DNA of 64,000 nucleotides from Streptomyces eurythermus (GTDB lineage: Bacteria > Actinomycetota > Actinomycetes > Streptomycetales > Streptomycetaceae): contig NZ_BMSK01000015.1 of NCBI RefSeq assembly GCF_014649115.1, forward strand, positions 62,001 through 126,000, in the 5' to 3' direction. How positions within the stretch are numbered: the first letter of the stretch is position 1; each line of letters begins with the position of its first letter. The notes beneath the pieces are model-generated. The model saw nothing but the letters and a program-made list of their open reading frames with translations, did not search any database and was not told the origin of the DNA. Position numbers and translations under genes: made by a program. Shown here piece after piece: positions 53,266-61,861 of the stretch.

Positions 53266-54368
53266 CGGGTGCCTCCCGACTCGACCAGCACGCGCTCCCA
53301 GAAGTGCGCACAGAACCGGGCGAGCGGGCCGCGCCCGGTCGCGCCGGGGGCCTTGGCGCTCGCCTGTGGGCGGAGCAGCACCGGTTCGACGGGCAGTTGG
53401 CCGGCCAGTGGCAGGCCGAGCAGCCGGGCCACCTCGTGGTCGTCCAGCCCGGGTGCGTAGGGTCCGCGGACCGCCACGCGGAGATCGCGGACGACCATGC
53501 CGACGGCGGAGGCGACCCGGCCGGCCGCGGCGACCGCCCGCAGTTCGGCCGGGACGACGAGGAGGACCAGATCCAGTTGGGCGAGGGCTTCGGCCACCCC
53601 GTCGTCGAGACGGCGGGGCAGGTCGACCACGACCGTGCCGCCGCGCCGCCGGGCGGCCGCCAGCACCGCCCGCACCGCGGGCGGGGGCACGGCGACGCAG
53701 TCCCCGCGGTCCCAGCTGAGCACGCGCAGGGAGTGCAGTTCGGGCAGCGACTCCTCCAGGGCGCCGCCGCCGACCCGGCCACGGGAGGCGGCGAAGGCGG
53801 GCCAGCGCAACCCGTCGGCGCCCTCGCCGCCGAGGAGCACGTCGAGTCCGCCGCCGAGCGGATCGGCGTCGACCAGGAGGGTGCGCAGTCCCTCGCGCGC
53901 GGAGGTGACGGCGAGCGCGCAGGCGAGTGTGGACGCCCCGGCGCCGCCCCGGCCGCCGATCACTCCGACGGTGAGGGCCGGACGGCCGATGCCCTCGGCG
54001 ACGTCGGCGATGCGGTCGACCAGCCAGGCCTCGCCGTCGGGGAGCATCAGGACGTGGTCGGCGCCGATCAGGACGGCCCGTTTCCACACGTCGGAGTCGT
54101 CCTGGTCGCGGCCGACCAGCACCACGCCGGGCCGGCGCACGGCCCCGCTCACCCGGCGGGCGGCGTCGTCGCCGACGAGCACGAGCGGGGCCGCCGTCCA
54201 GCCGTCGCCGGAATCCGGCACGTCGTGGCGGACCTCCGGGGTGGCGCCCGCCGCCGCGCACAGGCGCAGCAGATCGTCCAGGAGGACGGCGTCCTCGGTG
54301 ATGATGAGCGGCTGTCCGGGCCGGCCCGCGGGGCCGGCTGGCGGGTCGTGGGTGACGGTTCCGGTCAC
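53262..54368 (-). CDS. ssd: Septum site-determining/TadZ-like MinD-family protein (Ssd)
   Basis: The 368-residue protein has an N-terminal receiver-like domain (LIITEDAVLLDDLLRLC, VVLVGRDQDDSDVWK) and a C-terminal MinD/ParA-like ATPase domain. The Walker A position reads GGRGGAGAST without either lysine of the deviant KGGxGKT motif, while LLVDADPLGGGLDVLLG is intact. Mycobacterial Ssd affects septum placement, and TadZ localises Tad pili; both roles are possible. The GTG at 54368 has AAGGGGGAA upstream. It is the first gene of the Tad operon. Confidence 0.87.
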   Translation of the reverse strand: MTGTVTHDPPAGPAGRPGQPLIITEDAVLLDDLLRLCAAAGATPEVRHDVPDSGDGWTAAPLVLVGDDAARRVSGAVRRPGVVLVGRDQDDSDVWKRAVLIGADHVLMLPDGEAWLVDRIADVAEGIGRPALTVGVIGGRGGAGASTLACALAVTSAREGLRTLLVDADPLGGGLDVLLGGEGADGLRWPAFAASRGRVGGGALEESLPELHSLRVLSWDRGDCVAVPPPAVRAVLAAARRRGGTVVVDLPRRLDDGVAEALAQLDLVLLVVPAELRAVAAAGRVASAVGMVVRDLRVAVRGPYAPGLDDHEVARLLGLPLAGQLPVEPVLLRPQASAKAPGATGRGPLARFCAHFWERVLVESGGTR

Positions 54369-54566
54369 GGGTGTTTCCCCCTTCGCTGTGCGGGCCGCAC
54401 GGCTTCCTCGGCCACGCGATTCCCAAAGGTGCGGAGAACCGCGAGCGGCCTCCCTGTGAACGGCCGGCGGAAACCGGCCATACGCGCTGCGGGCAATCGG
54501 AACCGGCCAAGAACTCGCCGCGGCCCGGAGCGCCCTGGAAACACGGTGGCGCGAGCCGCGAAATAA

Positions 54567-54613
54567 TGTGGATCTTGGTGGAAAACTGTGGACAACGCAG
54601 GCCCTGTGAATAA
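54567..54613. promoter_or_regulatory. Cluster of DnaA-box-like sites upstream of the Tad operon
   Basis: TGTGGATCT (54567-54575), TGTGGACAA (54587-54595; complement TTGTCCACA, the Streptomyces consensus) and TGTGAATAA (54605-54613; complement TTATTCACA) lie in one orientation at spacings of 20 and 18 bp. A TTCCACA follows at 54659. They lie 199-245 bp upstream of ssd. Confidence 0.5.
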
Positions 54614-54792
54614 CTTCGTCACCCATACCGGTGACCCCTGCACCGATCCGCAGGCGACTTCCACAGAGCAGTCCGATGATTACTCCCCGTAGCCGATCAT
54701 GGGCATGCCGAAAGCGCGGCAACGGCGGCGTGACGCCGGCCGTACGGCCGCGTGAAGAACGGGGAAGAGCGAGAAAACCCGCCCGGACATGC

Positions 54793-54827
54793 GACGACCC
54801 CCGCCGGGGGGGAGAGCGGGGGTCGTC
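54793..54827. terminator. Strong hairpin between the Tad operon and the HAD hydrolase gene
   Basis: GACGACCCCCGC and GCGGGGGTCGTC form a perfect 12-bp stem with an 11-base G-rich loop. A second dyad, CCGACTC/GAGTCGG, follows at about 54833-54860. It lies upstream of two divergent genes, so it may end an unseen short transcript or attenuate. No gene is supported in 54369-54962. Confidence 0.6.
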
Positions 54828-54962
54828 CCCACGGCCGACTCGGGGGGGGAGGAGTCGGACCGGGTTAGCACGGTCGCGAACGATCCGTGACTTCCATGGT
54901 GTACCCGAGAGCCCTCTCAGGCAAACCCACGCGCCCCACCTTACGCCGAATGGAGGGCCCCT

Positions 54963-55793
54963 ATGCTCAGGGGTGTGGAAAACCACTCCTTGCCCCGCGC
55001 CGCGGCCTTCTTTGACCTGGACAAGACGGTCATTGCGAAGTCGAGCACGCTCACCTTCAGCAAGTCCTTCTACCAAGGCGGCCTGATCAACCGCAGGGCC
55101 GCCTTGCGTACCGCATATGCCCAGTTCGTCTTCCTGGCCGGCGGTCTGGACCACGATCAGATGGAGCGGATGCGCGAGTATCTCTCCGCGCTGTGCCGCG
55201 GCTGGAACGTCCAGCAGGTACGGGAGATCGTGGCCGAGACCCTGCACGACCTGATCGACCCGATCATCTACGACGAGGCCGCCTCCCTCATCGAGGAGCA
55301 CCACGCGGCCGGCCGGGACGTGGTGATCGTGTCCACCTCGGGCGCGGAGGTGGTCGAGCCGATCGGCGAACTGCTGGGGGCGGACCGGGTGGTCGCCACC
55401 CGCATGGTCGTGGGCGAGGACGGCTGCTTCACCGGAGAGGTGGAGTACTACGCCTACGGCCCGACCAAGGCCGAGGCCATCCGGGAACTGGCCGCGTCCG
55501 AGGGCTACGACCTCGACCGCTGCTACGCCTACAGCGACTCGGCGACCGACCTGCCGATGCTGCGCGCCGTCGGGCACCCGCACGCCGTGAACCCGGACCG
55601 CGCGCTGCGCCGCGAGGCCCTCGCGCACGGCTGGCCGGTCCTGGAGTTCCGCCGCCCGGTCCCGCTCAAGAAGCGGCTGCCGGCGTTCTCGGTACCGCCC
55701 CGGCCCGCGCTGGTCGCGGCGGCGGCCATAGGAGCGGCGGCGGCGACCGCCGGGCTCGTCTGGTACGCCAGCCGACGCCGTGCCACGGCCTGA
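54963..55793 (+). CDS. HAD-IB family hydrolase (SerB/CicA-like phosphatase)
   Basis: The 276-residue protein has the HAD nucleophile motif FDLDKTVIAKSS near residue 17, motif II IVSTSGAE, and the acidic motif YSDSATDLPML. This is the subclass IB fold of phosphoserine phosphatase-like enzymes. A C-terminal helix (ALVAAAAIGAAAATAGLVWYA) suggests membrane attachment. The substrate is unknown. The ATG at 54963 has GGAGGG five bases upstream; a GTG four codons later is possible. Confidence 0.92.
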   Translation: MLRGVENHSLPRAAAFFDLDKTVIAKSSTLTFSKSFYQGGLINRRAALRTAYAQFVFLAGGLDHDQMERMREYLSALCRGWNVQQVREIVAETLHDLIDPIIYDEAASLIEEHHAAGRDVVIVSTSGAEVVEPIGELLGADRVVATRMVVGEDGCFTGEVEYYAYGPTKAEAIRELAASEGYDLDRCYAYSDSATDLPMLRAVGHPHAVNPDRALRREALAHGWPVLEFRRPVPLKKRLPAFSVPPRPALVAAAAIGAAAATAGLVWYASRRRATA

Positions 55794-55803
55794 ACCGCGC
55801 CCG

Positions 55804-55826
55804 TTTCACCCTGTTCGGCGGTGAAA
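55804..55826 (+). promoter_or_regulatory. Dyad between the HAD gene and the small RNA candidate
   Basis: TTTCACC and GGTGAAA flank nine bases, 11 bp past the HAD stop codon. It may be a weak terminator or an operator at the promoter of the downstream RNA. Confidence 0.4.
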
Positions 55827-56024
55827 GTAAAGAAGTGCGGGCAGGGGTTCCGCTTCCTCCCGGCTCGCGGTACAAAGAACGTAGGCCCGCGAGACCAAAA
55901 GGACATCCGGGAGGATTCCCTGTCTACGCACTTGGCCCACGGACCTCGCATGAACACCGGGCACCCACGCGACGTCGACCCGTCGATTACGGGCCAGCCG
56001 CACCAGGACGGGCAAAGCACCCCG
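55827..56024 (+). ncRNA. 6S-like small RNA candidate
   Basis: The sequence folds into one long rod. AAGTGCG (55833-55839) pairs with CGCACTT (55927-55933), CAGGG with CCCTG, CCTCCCGG (55856-55863) with CCGGGAGG (55907-55914), and CTCGCGG with CCGCGAG. An asymmetric internal bubble (GTTCCGCTT against ATT) lies in the middle, as in 6S RNAs. A 6S-like RNA, scr3559, is reported from S. coelicolor beside SCO3559, and the flanking genes here match that place. The ends are uncertain; a terminator at 56075-56102 could extend it to about 270 nt. No protein is supported in this interval. Confidence 0.6.
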
Positions 56025-56074
56025 GCCTGATGGGCGACATATCGAGGACGCTTGGTAACCCGGTGAGCATGCCA

Positions 56075-56102
56075 GCGGCGGTACGAGAATTCGTACCGCC
56101 GC
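56075..56102 (+). terminator. Terminator between the small RNA and the Fic-like gene
   Basis: GCGGCGGTACGA and TCGTACCGCCGC form a perfect 12-bp stem with a four-base loop, followed on the plus strand by ATCTCTCTG. It can serve both the RNA and the convergent Fic-like gene, whose stop is 24 bp away. Confidence 0.9.
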
Positions 56103-56125
56103 ATCTCTCTGTCCGGCTTCTTCGC

Positions 56126-56950
56126 TCAGGCCGCGCCGCGCTGGAGCGCCTCGCAGACCGCCGTCGACTCGCGCACGCCCAGCTCCACCGCCCGTCCGCA
56201 GTGGGCGATCCACGCCGCCATGCCCTCGGGCGTGCCGGAGACATAGCCCTCCAACGCGGCCAGATAGGAGGCGCGGCCCAGTTCGGCGTGGCCGACCTCG
56301 GCCGGGCAGACGGCCTTCGGGTCCAGACCGCTGCCGATCAGCACGATCCGCTCGGCCGCGCGCGCGACCAGGCCGTTGTGCGACACGAAGGGGCGCAGCG
56401 CCAGCAGCTCGCCGTGCACGACGGCGGCCGTCACCAGGGCCGGGGCCGAGGTACCGGCGATGATCAGGTCCGCCAGCCCCTCCAGCCGGCCGGAGACCTC
56501 CCCGGCGTCGGGCAGCGGCAGTTCGATCAACGGCTCGTCCACCGGCTCGCCGGCCTGTCGCGGCCTGCCCACCCGCTCGGCGCCGTCGGCCGCGGCCACC
56601 AGGTGCAGCCGGGCCAGCACCCGCAGCGGCGACTGGCGCCAGATGGACAGCAACTGCCCCGCCTCGGCGGTGAGCCGCAGGGCCGCGCCCATCACGCGGG
56701 CCTCCGCGTCGACGCCGAAGTCGCTGCGCCGCCGGACCTCCTCCAGGGCCCAGTCCGCACCGGACAGCGCCGCCGAGCCACGGGCGCCGCGCAGGGCGGC
56801 CTCGGAGGTGATCTCGTTGCTGCGGCGCCGCATGACACGGTGGCCGTAGACCCGGTCCACGGCCTTGCGTACGGACTCCACGGATTCGGCCACACCGGGC
56901 AGCGAGCCCAGGGCGGAGAGCGGGTCGGCGGTAGCGCCTGTCGTACTCAT
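56126..56950 (-). CDS. Degenerate Fic-like domain protein
   Basis: The 274-residue protein is mostly alpha-helical. The segment HGELLALRPFVSHNGLVARAAERIVL resembles the Fic active-site loop (HPFxxGNGRxxR) in position and flanking helices. The catalytic His is replaced and the GNGR core reads SHNGLVAR. AMPylation activity is therefore doubtful. Orthologues are often labelled 'oxidoreductase' without visible support. The ATG at 56950 gives MSTTGATADPL; there is no clear ribosome binding site. It is divergent from the ParA/CooC-like ATPase gene. Confidence 0.72.
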   Translation of the reverse strand: MSTTGATADPLSALGSLPGVAESVESVRKAVDRVYGHRVMRRRSNEITSEAALRGARGSAALSGADWALEEVRRRSDFGVDAEARVMGAALRLTAEAGQLLSIWRQSPLRVLARLHLVAAADGAERVGRPRQAGEPVDEPLIELPLPDAGEVSGRLEGLADLIIAGTSAPALVTAAVVHGELLALRPFVSHNGLVARAAERIVLIGSGLDPKAVCPAEVGHAELGRASYLAALEGYVSGTPEGMAAWIAHCGRAVELGVRESTAVCEALQRGAA

Positions 56951-57051
56951 GGGTACGACAGTACGCACCCTGGCGGCCCGCCCCACGAAGGAGTGGTCTT
57001 CTTCACGTCAGCGTGACACCTACAGCTATCATCCGGCTACTCTTGGTGAAC

Positions 57052-58032
57052 ATGAAAATTGCTTTCGTCGGGAAGGGCGGGAGCGGCAAGACGACGCTCT
57101 CCTCCCTCTTCATCCGCCATCTCACCGCCGCCGGCGCTCCGGTGGTCGCCATCGACGCGGACATCAACCAGCACCTCGGCCCCGCCCTCGGCCTCGGCGA
57201 GGACGAGGCGGCGGCACTGCCCGCCATGGGCGAACGGCTCCCGCTGATCAAGGACTACCTGCGCGGCACCAACCCGCGCATCGCCTCGGCCGCGACAATG
57301 ATCAAGACGACCCCACCCGGCGAGGGATCGCGGCTGGTCCGGGTGCGCGAGCCCAACCCGGTCTACGACGCCTGCGCGCGTCCGGTGGAACTCGACGGCG
57401 GCGCCGTCCGGCTGATGGTCACCGGCCCCTTCACGGACGCCGACCTGGGGGTCTCCTGCTACCACTCCAAGACGGGAGCGGTGGAGCTGTATCTGAACCA
57501 CCTCGTCGACGGCCCCGACGAGTACGTGGTGGTCGACATGACGGCCGGTTCGGACTCCTTCGCCTCCGGCATGTTCACCCGCTTCGACATGACGTTCCTC
57601 GTCGCCGAGCCGACCCGGAAGGGCGTCTCCGTCTACCGCCAGTACAAGGAGTACGCCCGGGACTTCGGCGTGGCCCTGAAGGTCGTCGGCAACAAGATCC
57701 AGGAGCCGGACGACATCGACTTCCTGCGCGAGGAGGTCGGGGACGACCTGCTCGTGACGGTCGGGCGCTCGGACTGGGTGCGCGCCATGGAGAAGGGCCG
57801 CCCGCCCCGGTTCGACCTCCTGGAGGAGCCCAACGCCCGTGCGCTGGAGACCCTCCGGGCCGCCGTGGACGCCACCTACGAGCGGCGCGACTGGGAGCGC
57901 TACACCCGTCAGATGGTGCACTTCCACCTGAAGAACGCCGAGTCCTGGGGGAACGAGCGCACCGGGGCCGACCTGGCGGCGCAGGTCGACCCCGGCTTCG
58001 TGCTCGGCGAGAGTGTGGCGACCCCCGCCTGA
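57052..58032 (+). CDS. ParA/CooC-like ATP-binding protein
   Basis: The 326-residue protein begins with the deviant Walker A GKGGSGKTTLSS at residues 8-19 and continues with VVAIDADINQHLG (Walker A') and VVVDMTAGSDSF. CooC-type proteins deliver metals; ParA relatives position cargo; neither role can be chosen from sequence. The ATG at 57052 gives MKIAFVGKGG. GTGACA (57013) and TACTCT (57038) may form a promoter that leaves almost no leader. It is divergent from the Fic-like gene and converges on a lipoprotein gene 3 bp away. Confidence 0.85.
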   Translation: MKIAFVGKGGSGKTTLSSLFIRHLTAAGAPVVAIDADINQHLGPALGLGEDEAAALPAMGERLPLIKDYLRGTNPRIASAATMIKTTPPGEGSRLVRVREPNPVYDACARPVELDGGAVRLMVTGPFTDADLGVSCYHSKTGAVELYLNHLVDGPDEYVVVDMTAGSDSFASGMFTRFDMTFLVAEPTRKGVSVYRQYKEYARDFGVALKVVGNKIQEPDDIDFLREEVGDDLLVTVGRSDWVRAMEKGRPPRFDLLEEPNARALETLRAAVDATYERRDWERYTRQMVHFHLKNAESWGNERTGADLAAQVDPGFVLGESVATPA

Positions 58033-58035
58033 CAC

Positions 58036-59301
58036 CTACCGCTGGTCCGCCGGCGCCCCGGGTACTCCCTTGGGCGCCGGGGCCGGGCTGCCGGACAGGA
58101 AGGACGCCCAGCCCTGCCGGGGCGCCTCGCCGACCTCCAGGGAGCGCAGCCGCGCCAGCGTCCGCGGGTCCTGGGCGTCGAGCCAGTCGACCAGCTGCCG
58201 GAAGGAGACGCAGCGCACCTCGGGCTTGGTGCACACCTCCTTCACCACCTCTTCCACGGCGCGCATATAGGTGCCGCCGTTCCAGGACTCGAAGTGGTTG
58301 CCGATGACCAGAGGCGCGCGGTTGCCGTCGTAGGCGCGGTAGAAGCCCTTGAGGAGGCCGTCGCGCATCTGGTCGCCCCAGTAGTCGAACTTGTCGGGAT
58401 CACCCTGGGTCTCGGTGCCGGACTGGCCGACCATGAAGTTGTAGTCCATGGTCAGCTGCTCATAGGTGTGGCCGGGGAAGGGCACCAGCTGCATCGACAG
58501 GTCCCACAACCCCTCCTTCTTCTTGGGCCAGACCTGGTCGTTGACTCCGCTGGAGTCGTAGCGGAAGCCGAGGTCGCGGGCGGCCTTCACGAAGTTCTTC
58601 CGCCCCTCCAGGCAGGGGGTGCGGGCGCCGATCAGCTCCTTGTCGTAATCGAAGGGCAGCGGCTCCTCCGCCCGCATGCCGGTATTGGACCGCCAGGACT
58701 TCACAAAACTTCTGGCCTGGGCGATCTCGCTCTTCCACTCGTCCACCGACCAGGTGCCCACCCCGCCGTCCGGCCCGCAGAAATGGCCGTTGAAGTGGGT
58801 GCCGATCTCGTTGCCCTCCAGCCAGGCCAGCCGCAGTTGCTCGAGGGTGTCGGCGATGCCCCGCTCGTCGTTGAACCCGATGTCGGAGCGGCCCGGGGAG
58901 TGCTGCGGCGGCTTGTAGAGGTCGCGTTTCTCCTCCGGCAGCAGGTACACCCCGCTGAGGAAGTACGTCATGGTCGCGTTGTTCTCCTTGGCGACCTCAC
59001 GGAAGTGCGAGAACAGTTTCTGGCTGTCCTCGCCCGCGCCGTCCCAGGAGAACACGACGAACTGCGGGGGCTTCTGACCAGGGCTCAGCCGCTCCGGTGT
59101 GGGCAGATGCGGCTGGGCCCCGGTGTACACGGTGGATCCGTCGCCGATCGGCCGGAACACGCTGCCCGGCGCCGGGGCGCCCTGCTCCGGGCCGGGCGCC
59201 CCGGGTTTGACGGCGGTGGCGTCTCCCGCGCAGCCGGCGAGTGACGCCGCACAGGCCGCGGCGACCATGGCACCGACGGCGATCCTCTGGGTGGCGGCCA
59301 T
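58036..59301 (-). CDS. Polysaccharide deacetylase-like lipoprotein
   Basis: The 421-residue protein has a lipoprotein signal (AASLAGCAG, Cys at 24) and a barrel-like domain resembling NodB-type deacetylases. FVVFSWDGAGED is in place of the usual TxDDG motif, and EIGTHFNGHFCG provides the histidines of motif 2. It would act outside the membrane on a cell wall or capsular polymer. The altered first motif leaves catalysis uncertain. The ATG at 59301 has AAGGTGGG upstream. It stands alone between the ATPase gene and acs. Confidence 0.83.
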   Translation of the reverse strand: MAATQRIAVGAMVAAACAASLAGCAGDATAVKPGAPGPEQGAPAPGSVFRPIGDGSTVYTGAQPHLPTPERLSPGQKPPQFVVFSWDGAGEDSQKLFSHFREVAKENNATMTYFLSGVYLLPEEKRDLYKPPQHSPGRSDIGFNDERGIADTLEQLRLAWLEGNEIGTHFNGHFCGPDGGVGTWSVDEWKSEIAQARSFVKSWRSNTGMRAEEPLPFDYDKELIGARTPCLEGRKNFVKAARDLGFRYDSSGVNDQVWPKKKEGLWDLSMQLVPFPGHTYEQLTMDYNFMVGQSGTETQGDPDKFDYWGDQMRDGLLKGFYRAYDGNRAPLVIGNHFESWNGGTYMRAVEEVVKEVCTKPEVRCVSFRQLVDWLDAQDPRTLARLRSLEVGEAPRQGWASFLSGSPAPAPKGVPGAPADQR

Positions 59302-59699
59302 GTTCCGCCCACCTTCTTCCTTCTCTCAGACGCACGCTGACTTGGGCCGTTTCTGGTGATGTGCCGGGGTTGTCCCGGCGGCGCGGCCAAGGTCGCATGG
59401 GGTCGAGAAGGGATGAGGATGACAAGCCGATCAAATGATTAATTCACCCTCAGAGGGGATCCTTTCCTCCATTTACGCCGAAAAGCTATTCCATACCTTT
59501 ACGTGGCATTACGATTCCTTTACTGAATCCGCATGGCCGGACACGACCCGGCCAACTGGCGCCCCAGAGACCGGAGGTGACAGACAACGGCCCTCCGACA
59601 GGTCTAAACCAATTTTCCCGGCGACCCTTGTCATCGGCCCCCCGGGTCTGATGAGCTGTGGCCTGGGACACAACGGACACCCTTGGAATGGGAGATGTC
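59302..59699 (+). other. AT-richer upstream region of acs
   Basis: About 400 bp separate the lipoprotein gene from acs. Bases 59430-59530 are markedly AT-rich for this genome (GATTAATTC, CCATACCTTTACG), as expected of promoter or regulatory DNA. I find no reading frame worth calling and no clear dyad beyond CCCTCAGAGGG near 59449. Confidence 0.45.
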
Positions 59700-61655
59700 G
59701 TGAGCAATGAGAGCCTGGCCAACCTGCTGAAGGAAGAACGCAGGTTCGCGCCCCCCGCCGACCTGGCCGCACACGCCAATGTCACCGCGGAGGCGTATGA
59801 GCAGGCCAAGGCTGACAGGCTCGGCTTCTGGGCCGAGCAGGCCCGCCGGCTGACCTGGGCCAAGGAACCGACGGAGACGCTGGACTGGTCCAACCCGCCG
59901 TTCGCGCAGTGGTTCAAGGACGGCGAGCTGAACGTCGCCTACAACTGCGTGGACCGCCATGTGGAGGCCGGTCACGGCAACCGCGTCGCCATCCACTTCG
60001 AGGGCGAGCCCGGGGACAGCCGCGCGATCACCTACGCGGAGCTGAAGGACGAGGTCTCCAAGGCCGCCAACGCCCTGCTGGAGCTCGGCGTGCGCAAGGG
60101 TGACCGGGTCGCCATCTACATGCCGATGATCCCGGAGACCGCGATCGCGATGCTGGCCTCGGCCCGGATCGGCGCGGCCCACTCGGTCGTCTTCGGCGGC
60201 TTCTCGGCGGACGCGCTCGCGACCCGCATCCAGGACGCGGACGCCAAGGTCGTCATCACCGCCGACGGCGGCTACCGGCGCGGCAAGCCGTCCGCGCTCA
60301 AGCCGGCCGTGGACGAGGCGCTCGGCAAGGCCGACCAGGTCGAGCATGTGCTGGTGGTGCGCCGTACCGGCCAGGAGGTCGCCTGGACCGAGGGCCGGGA
60401 CCTGTGGTGGCACGACGTGGTGGGCCGGCAGTCCGCCGAGCACACCCCGGAGGCGTTCGAGGCGGAGCACCCGTTGTTCATCCTCTACACCTCCGGTACG
60501 ACGGGTAAGCCGAAGGGCATCCTGCACACCTCCGGCGGCTACCTCACCCAGGCGGCCTACACCCACTGGGCGGTCTTCGACCTCAAGCCGGAGACGGACG
60601 TCTACTGGTGCACGGCCGACGTCGGCTGGGTGACCGGCCACTCGTACATCGTGTACGGCCCGCTGGCCAACGGCGCGACCCAGGTGATGTACGAGGGCAC
60701 GCCGGACACCCCGCACCAGGGCCGGTTCTGGGAGATCGTGCAGAAGTACAAGGTCACGATCCTCTACACCGCGCCGACCGCGATCCGGACGTTCATGAAG
60801 TGGGGCGACGACATCCCCGCCAAGTACGACCTGTCCTCCCTGCGGGTCCTCGGCTCGGTGGGCGAGCCCATCAACCCCGAGGCGTGGATCTGGTACCGCA
60901 AGCACATCGGCGCCGACCGCACGCCCGTGGTGGACACCTGGTGGCAGACCGAGACCGGCGCGATGATGATCTCGCCGCTGCCCGGCGTCACCGAGGCCAA
61001 GCCCGGTTCGGCGCAGCGCCCGCTGCCCGGCATCAGCGCGACGGTCGTCGACGACGAGGCGAACGAGGTGCCCGACGGCGGCGGTGGCTACCTGGTGCTG
61101 ACCGAGCCGTGGCCGTCGATGCTGCGCACCATCTGGGGCGACGACCAGCGGTTCATCGACACCTACTGGTCCCGCTTCGAAGGCAAGTACTTCGCCGGCG
61201 ACGGCGCGAAGAAGGACCAGGACGGTGACATCTGGCTGCTGGGCCGGGTGGACGACGTGATGCTCGTCTCCGGGCACAACATCTCCACCACCGAGGTGGA
61301 GTCGGCTCTGGTCTCGCACCCGGCGGTCGCCGAGGCCGCCGTCGTGGGCGCCGCGGACGAGACCACCGGCCAGGCCATCGTCGCCTTCGTCATCCTGCGC
61401 GGCTCGGCGTCGGAGACCGAGACGCTCATCGGCGAGCTGCGCAACCACGTCGGCGCCACCCTCGGCCCGATCGCCAAGCCCAAGCGGATCCTGCCGGTGG
61501 CCGAGCTGCCGAAGACCCGCTCCGGCAAGATCATGCGCCGCCTGCTGCGGGATGTCGCCGAGAACCGCCAGCTCGGTGACGTGACCACCCTGACCGACAG
61601 CACCGTCATGGACCTGATCCAGGCCAAGCTGCCCGCCACGTCCAGCGAGGACTGA
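59700..61655 (+). CDS. acs: Acetyl-CoA synthetase
   Basis: The enzyme activates acetate with ATP and CoA through acetyl-AMP. The 651-residue protein contains the adenylation motif YTSGTTGKPKG, the TWWQTETG motif, and the C-terminal catalytic lysine segment TRSGKIMRR, a known site of acetylation control in this family. The GTG at 59700 has GGGAGATG upstream and gives MSNESLANLLKEERRF; an ATG 14 codons earlier is rejected because it precedes this ribosome binding site. It is followed by nhaA after about 200 bp. Confidence 0.96.
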   Translation: MSNESLANLLKEERRFAPPADLAAHANVTAEAYEQAKADRLGFWAEQARRLTWAKEPTETLDWSNPPFAQWFKDGELNVAYNCVDRHVEAGHGNRVAIHFEGEPGDSRAITYAELKDEVSKAANALLELGVRKGDRVAIYMPMIPETAIAMLASARIGAAHSVVFGGFSADALATRIQDADAKVVITADGGYRRGKPSALKPAVDEALGKADQVEHVLVVRRTGQEVAWTEGRDLWWHDVVGRQSAEHTPEAFEAEHPLFILYTSGTTGKPKGILHTSGGYLTQAAYTHWAVFDLKPETDVYWCTADVGWVTGHSYIVYGPLANGATQVMYEGTPDTPHQGRFWEIVQKYKVTILYTAPTAIRTFMKWGDDIPAKYDLSSLRVLGSVGEPINPEAWIWYRKHIGADRTPVVDTWWQTETGAMMISPLPGVTEAKPGSAQRPLPGISATVVDDEANEVPDGGGGYLVLTEPWPSMLRTIWGDDQRFIDTYWSRFEGKYFAGDGAKKDQDGDIWLLGRVDDVMLVSGHNISTTEVESALVSHPAVAEAAVVGAADETTGQAIVAFVILRGSASETETLIGELRNHVGATLGPIAKPKRILPVAELPKTRSGKIMRRLLRDVAENRQLGDVTTLTDSTVMDLIQAKLPATSSED

Positions 61656-61762
61656 GCGGACCGGGAGGAGTCGAACGACGTCCTGCGGGGCACTCGGCCG
61701 GTGAACGTGCCGGGTGTCCCGGGGACGGCTACGGTGAAGATCATCGGACCGGCGCGCGCTAC

Positions 61763-61783
61763 TTTAGGTAAACTAAGGAAAGT
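61763..61783 (+). promoter_or_regulatory. Possible iron-box half site upstream of nhaA
   Basis: TTAGGTAA (61765-61772) matches the first half of the actinobacterial DmdR/IdeR iron box. The expected second half is not seen; instead CTAAGG follows, making a loose dyad CTTTAG-GTAAA-CTAAGG. Regulation by iron is possible but weakly supported. Confidence 0.25.
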
Positions 61784-61861
61784 CGCAGCATGTGACACCT
61801 CAGGTGCGCCGGGAAGTCTGGTCGGCATGTGATTCCGCCTGCCTGCCTCCGGAGGTCTCCC

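Noticed and set aside
61763..61783. Full iron box upstream of nhaA
   Set aside because: Only the left half TTAGGTAA fits; the right half diverges, so a complete DmdR/IdeR site is not claimed.
61656..61861. Riboswitch in the nhaA leader
   Set aside because: Short dyads such as CACCT-C-AGGTG occur, but I could not build a conserved multi-stem fold.
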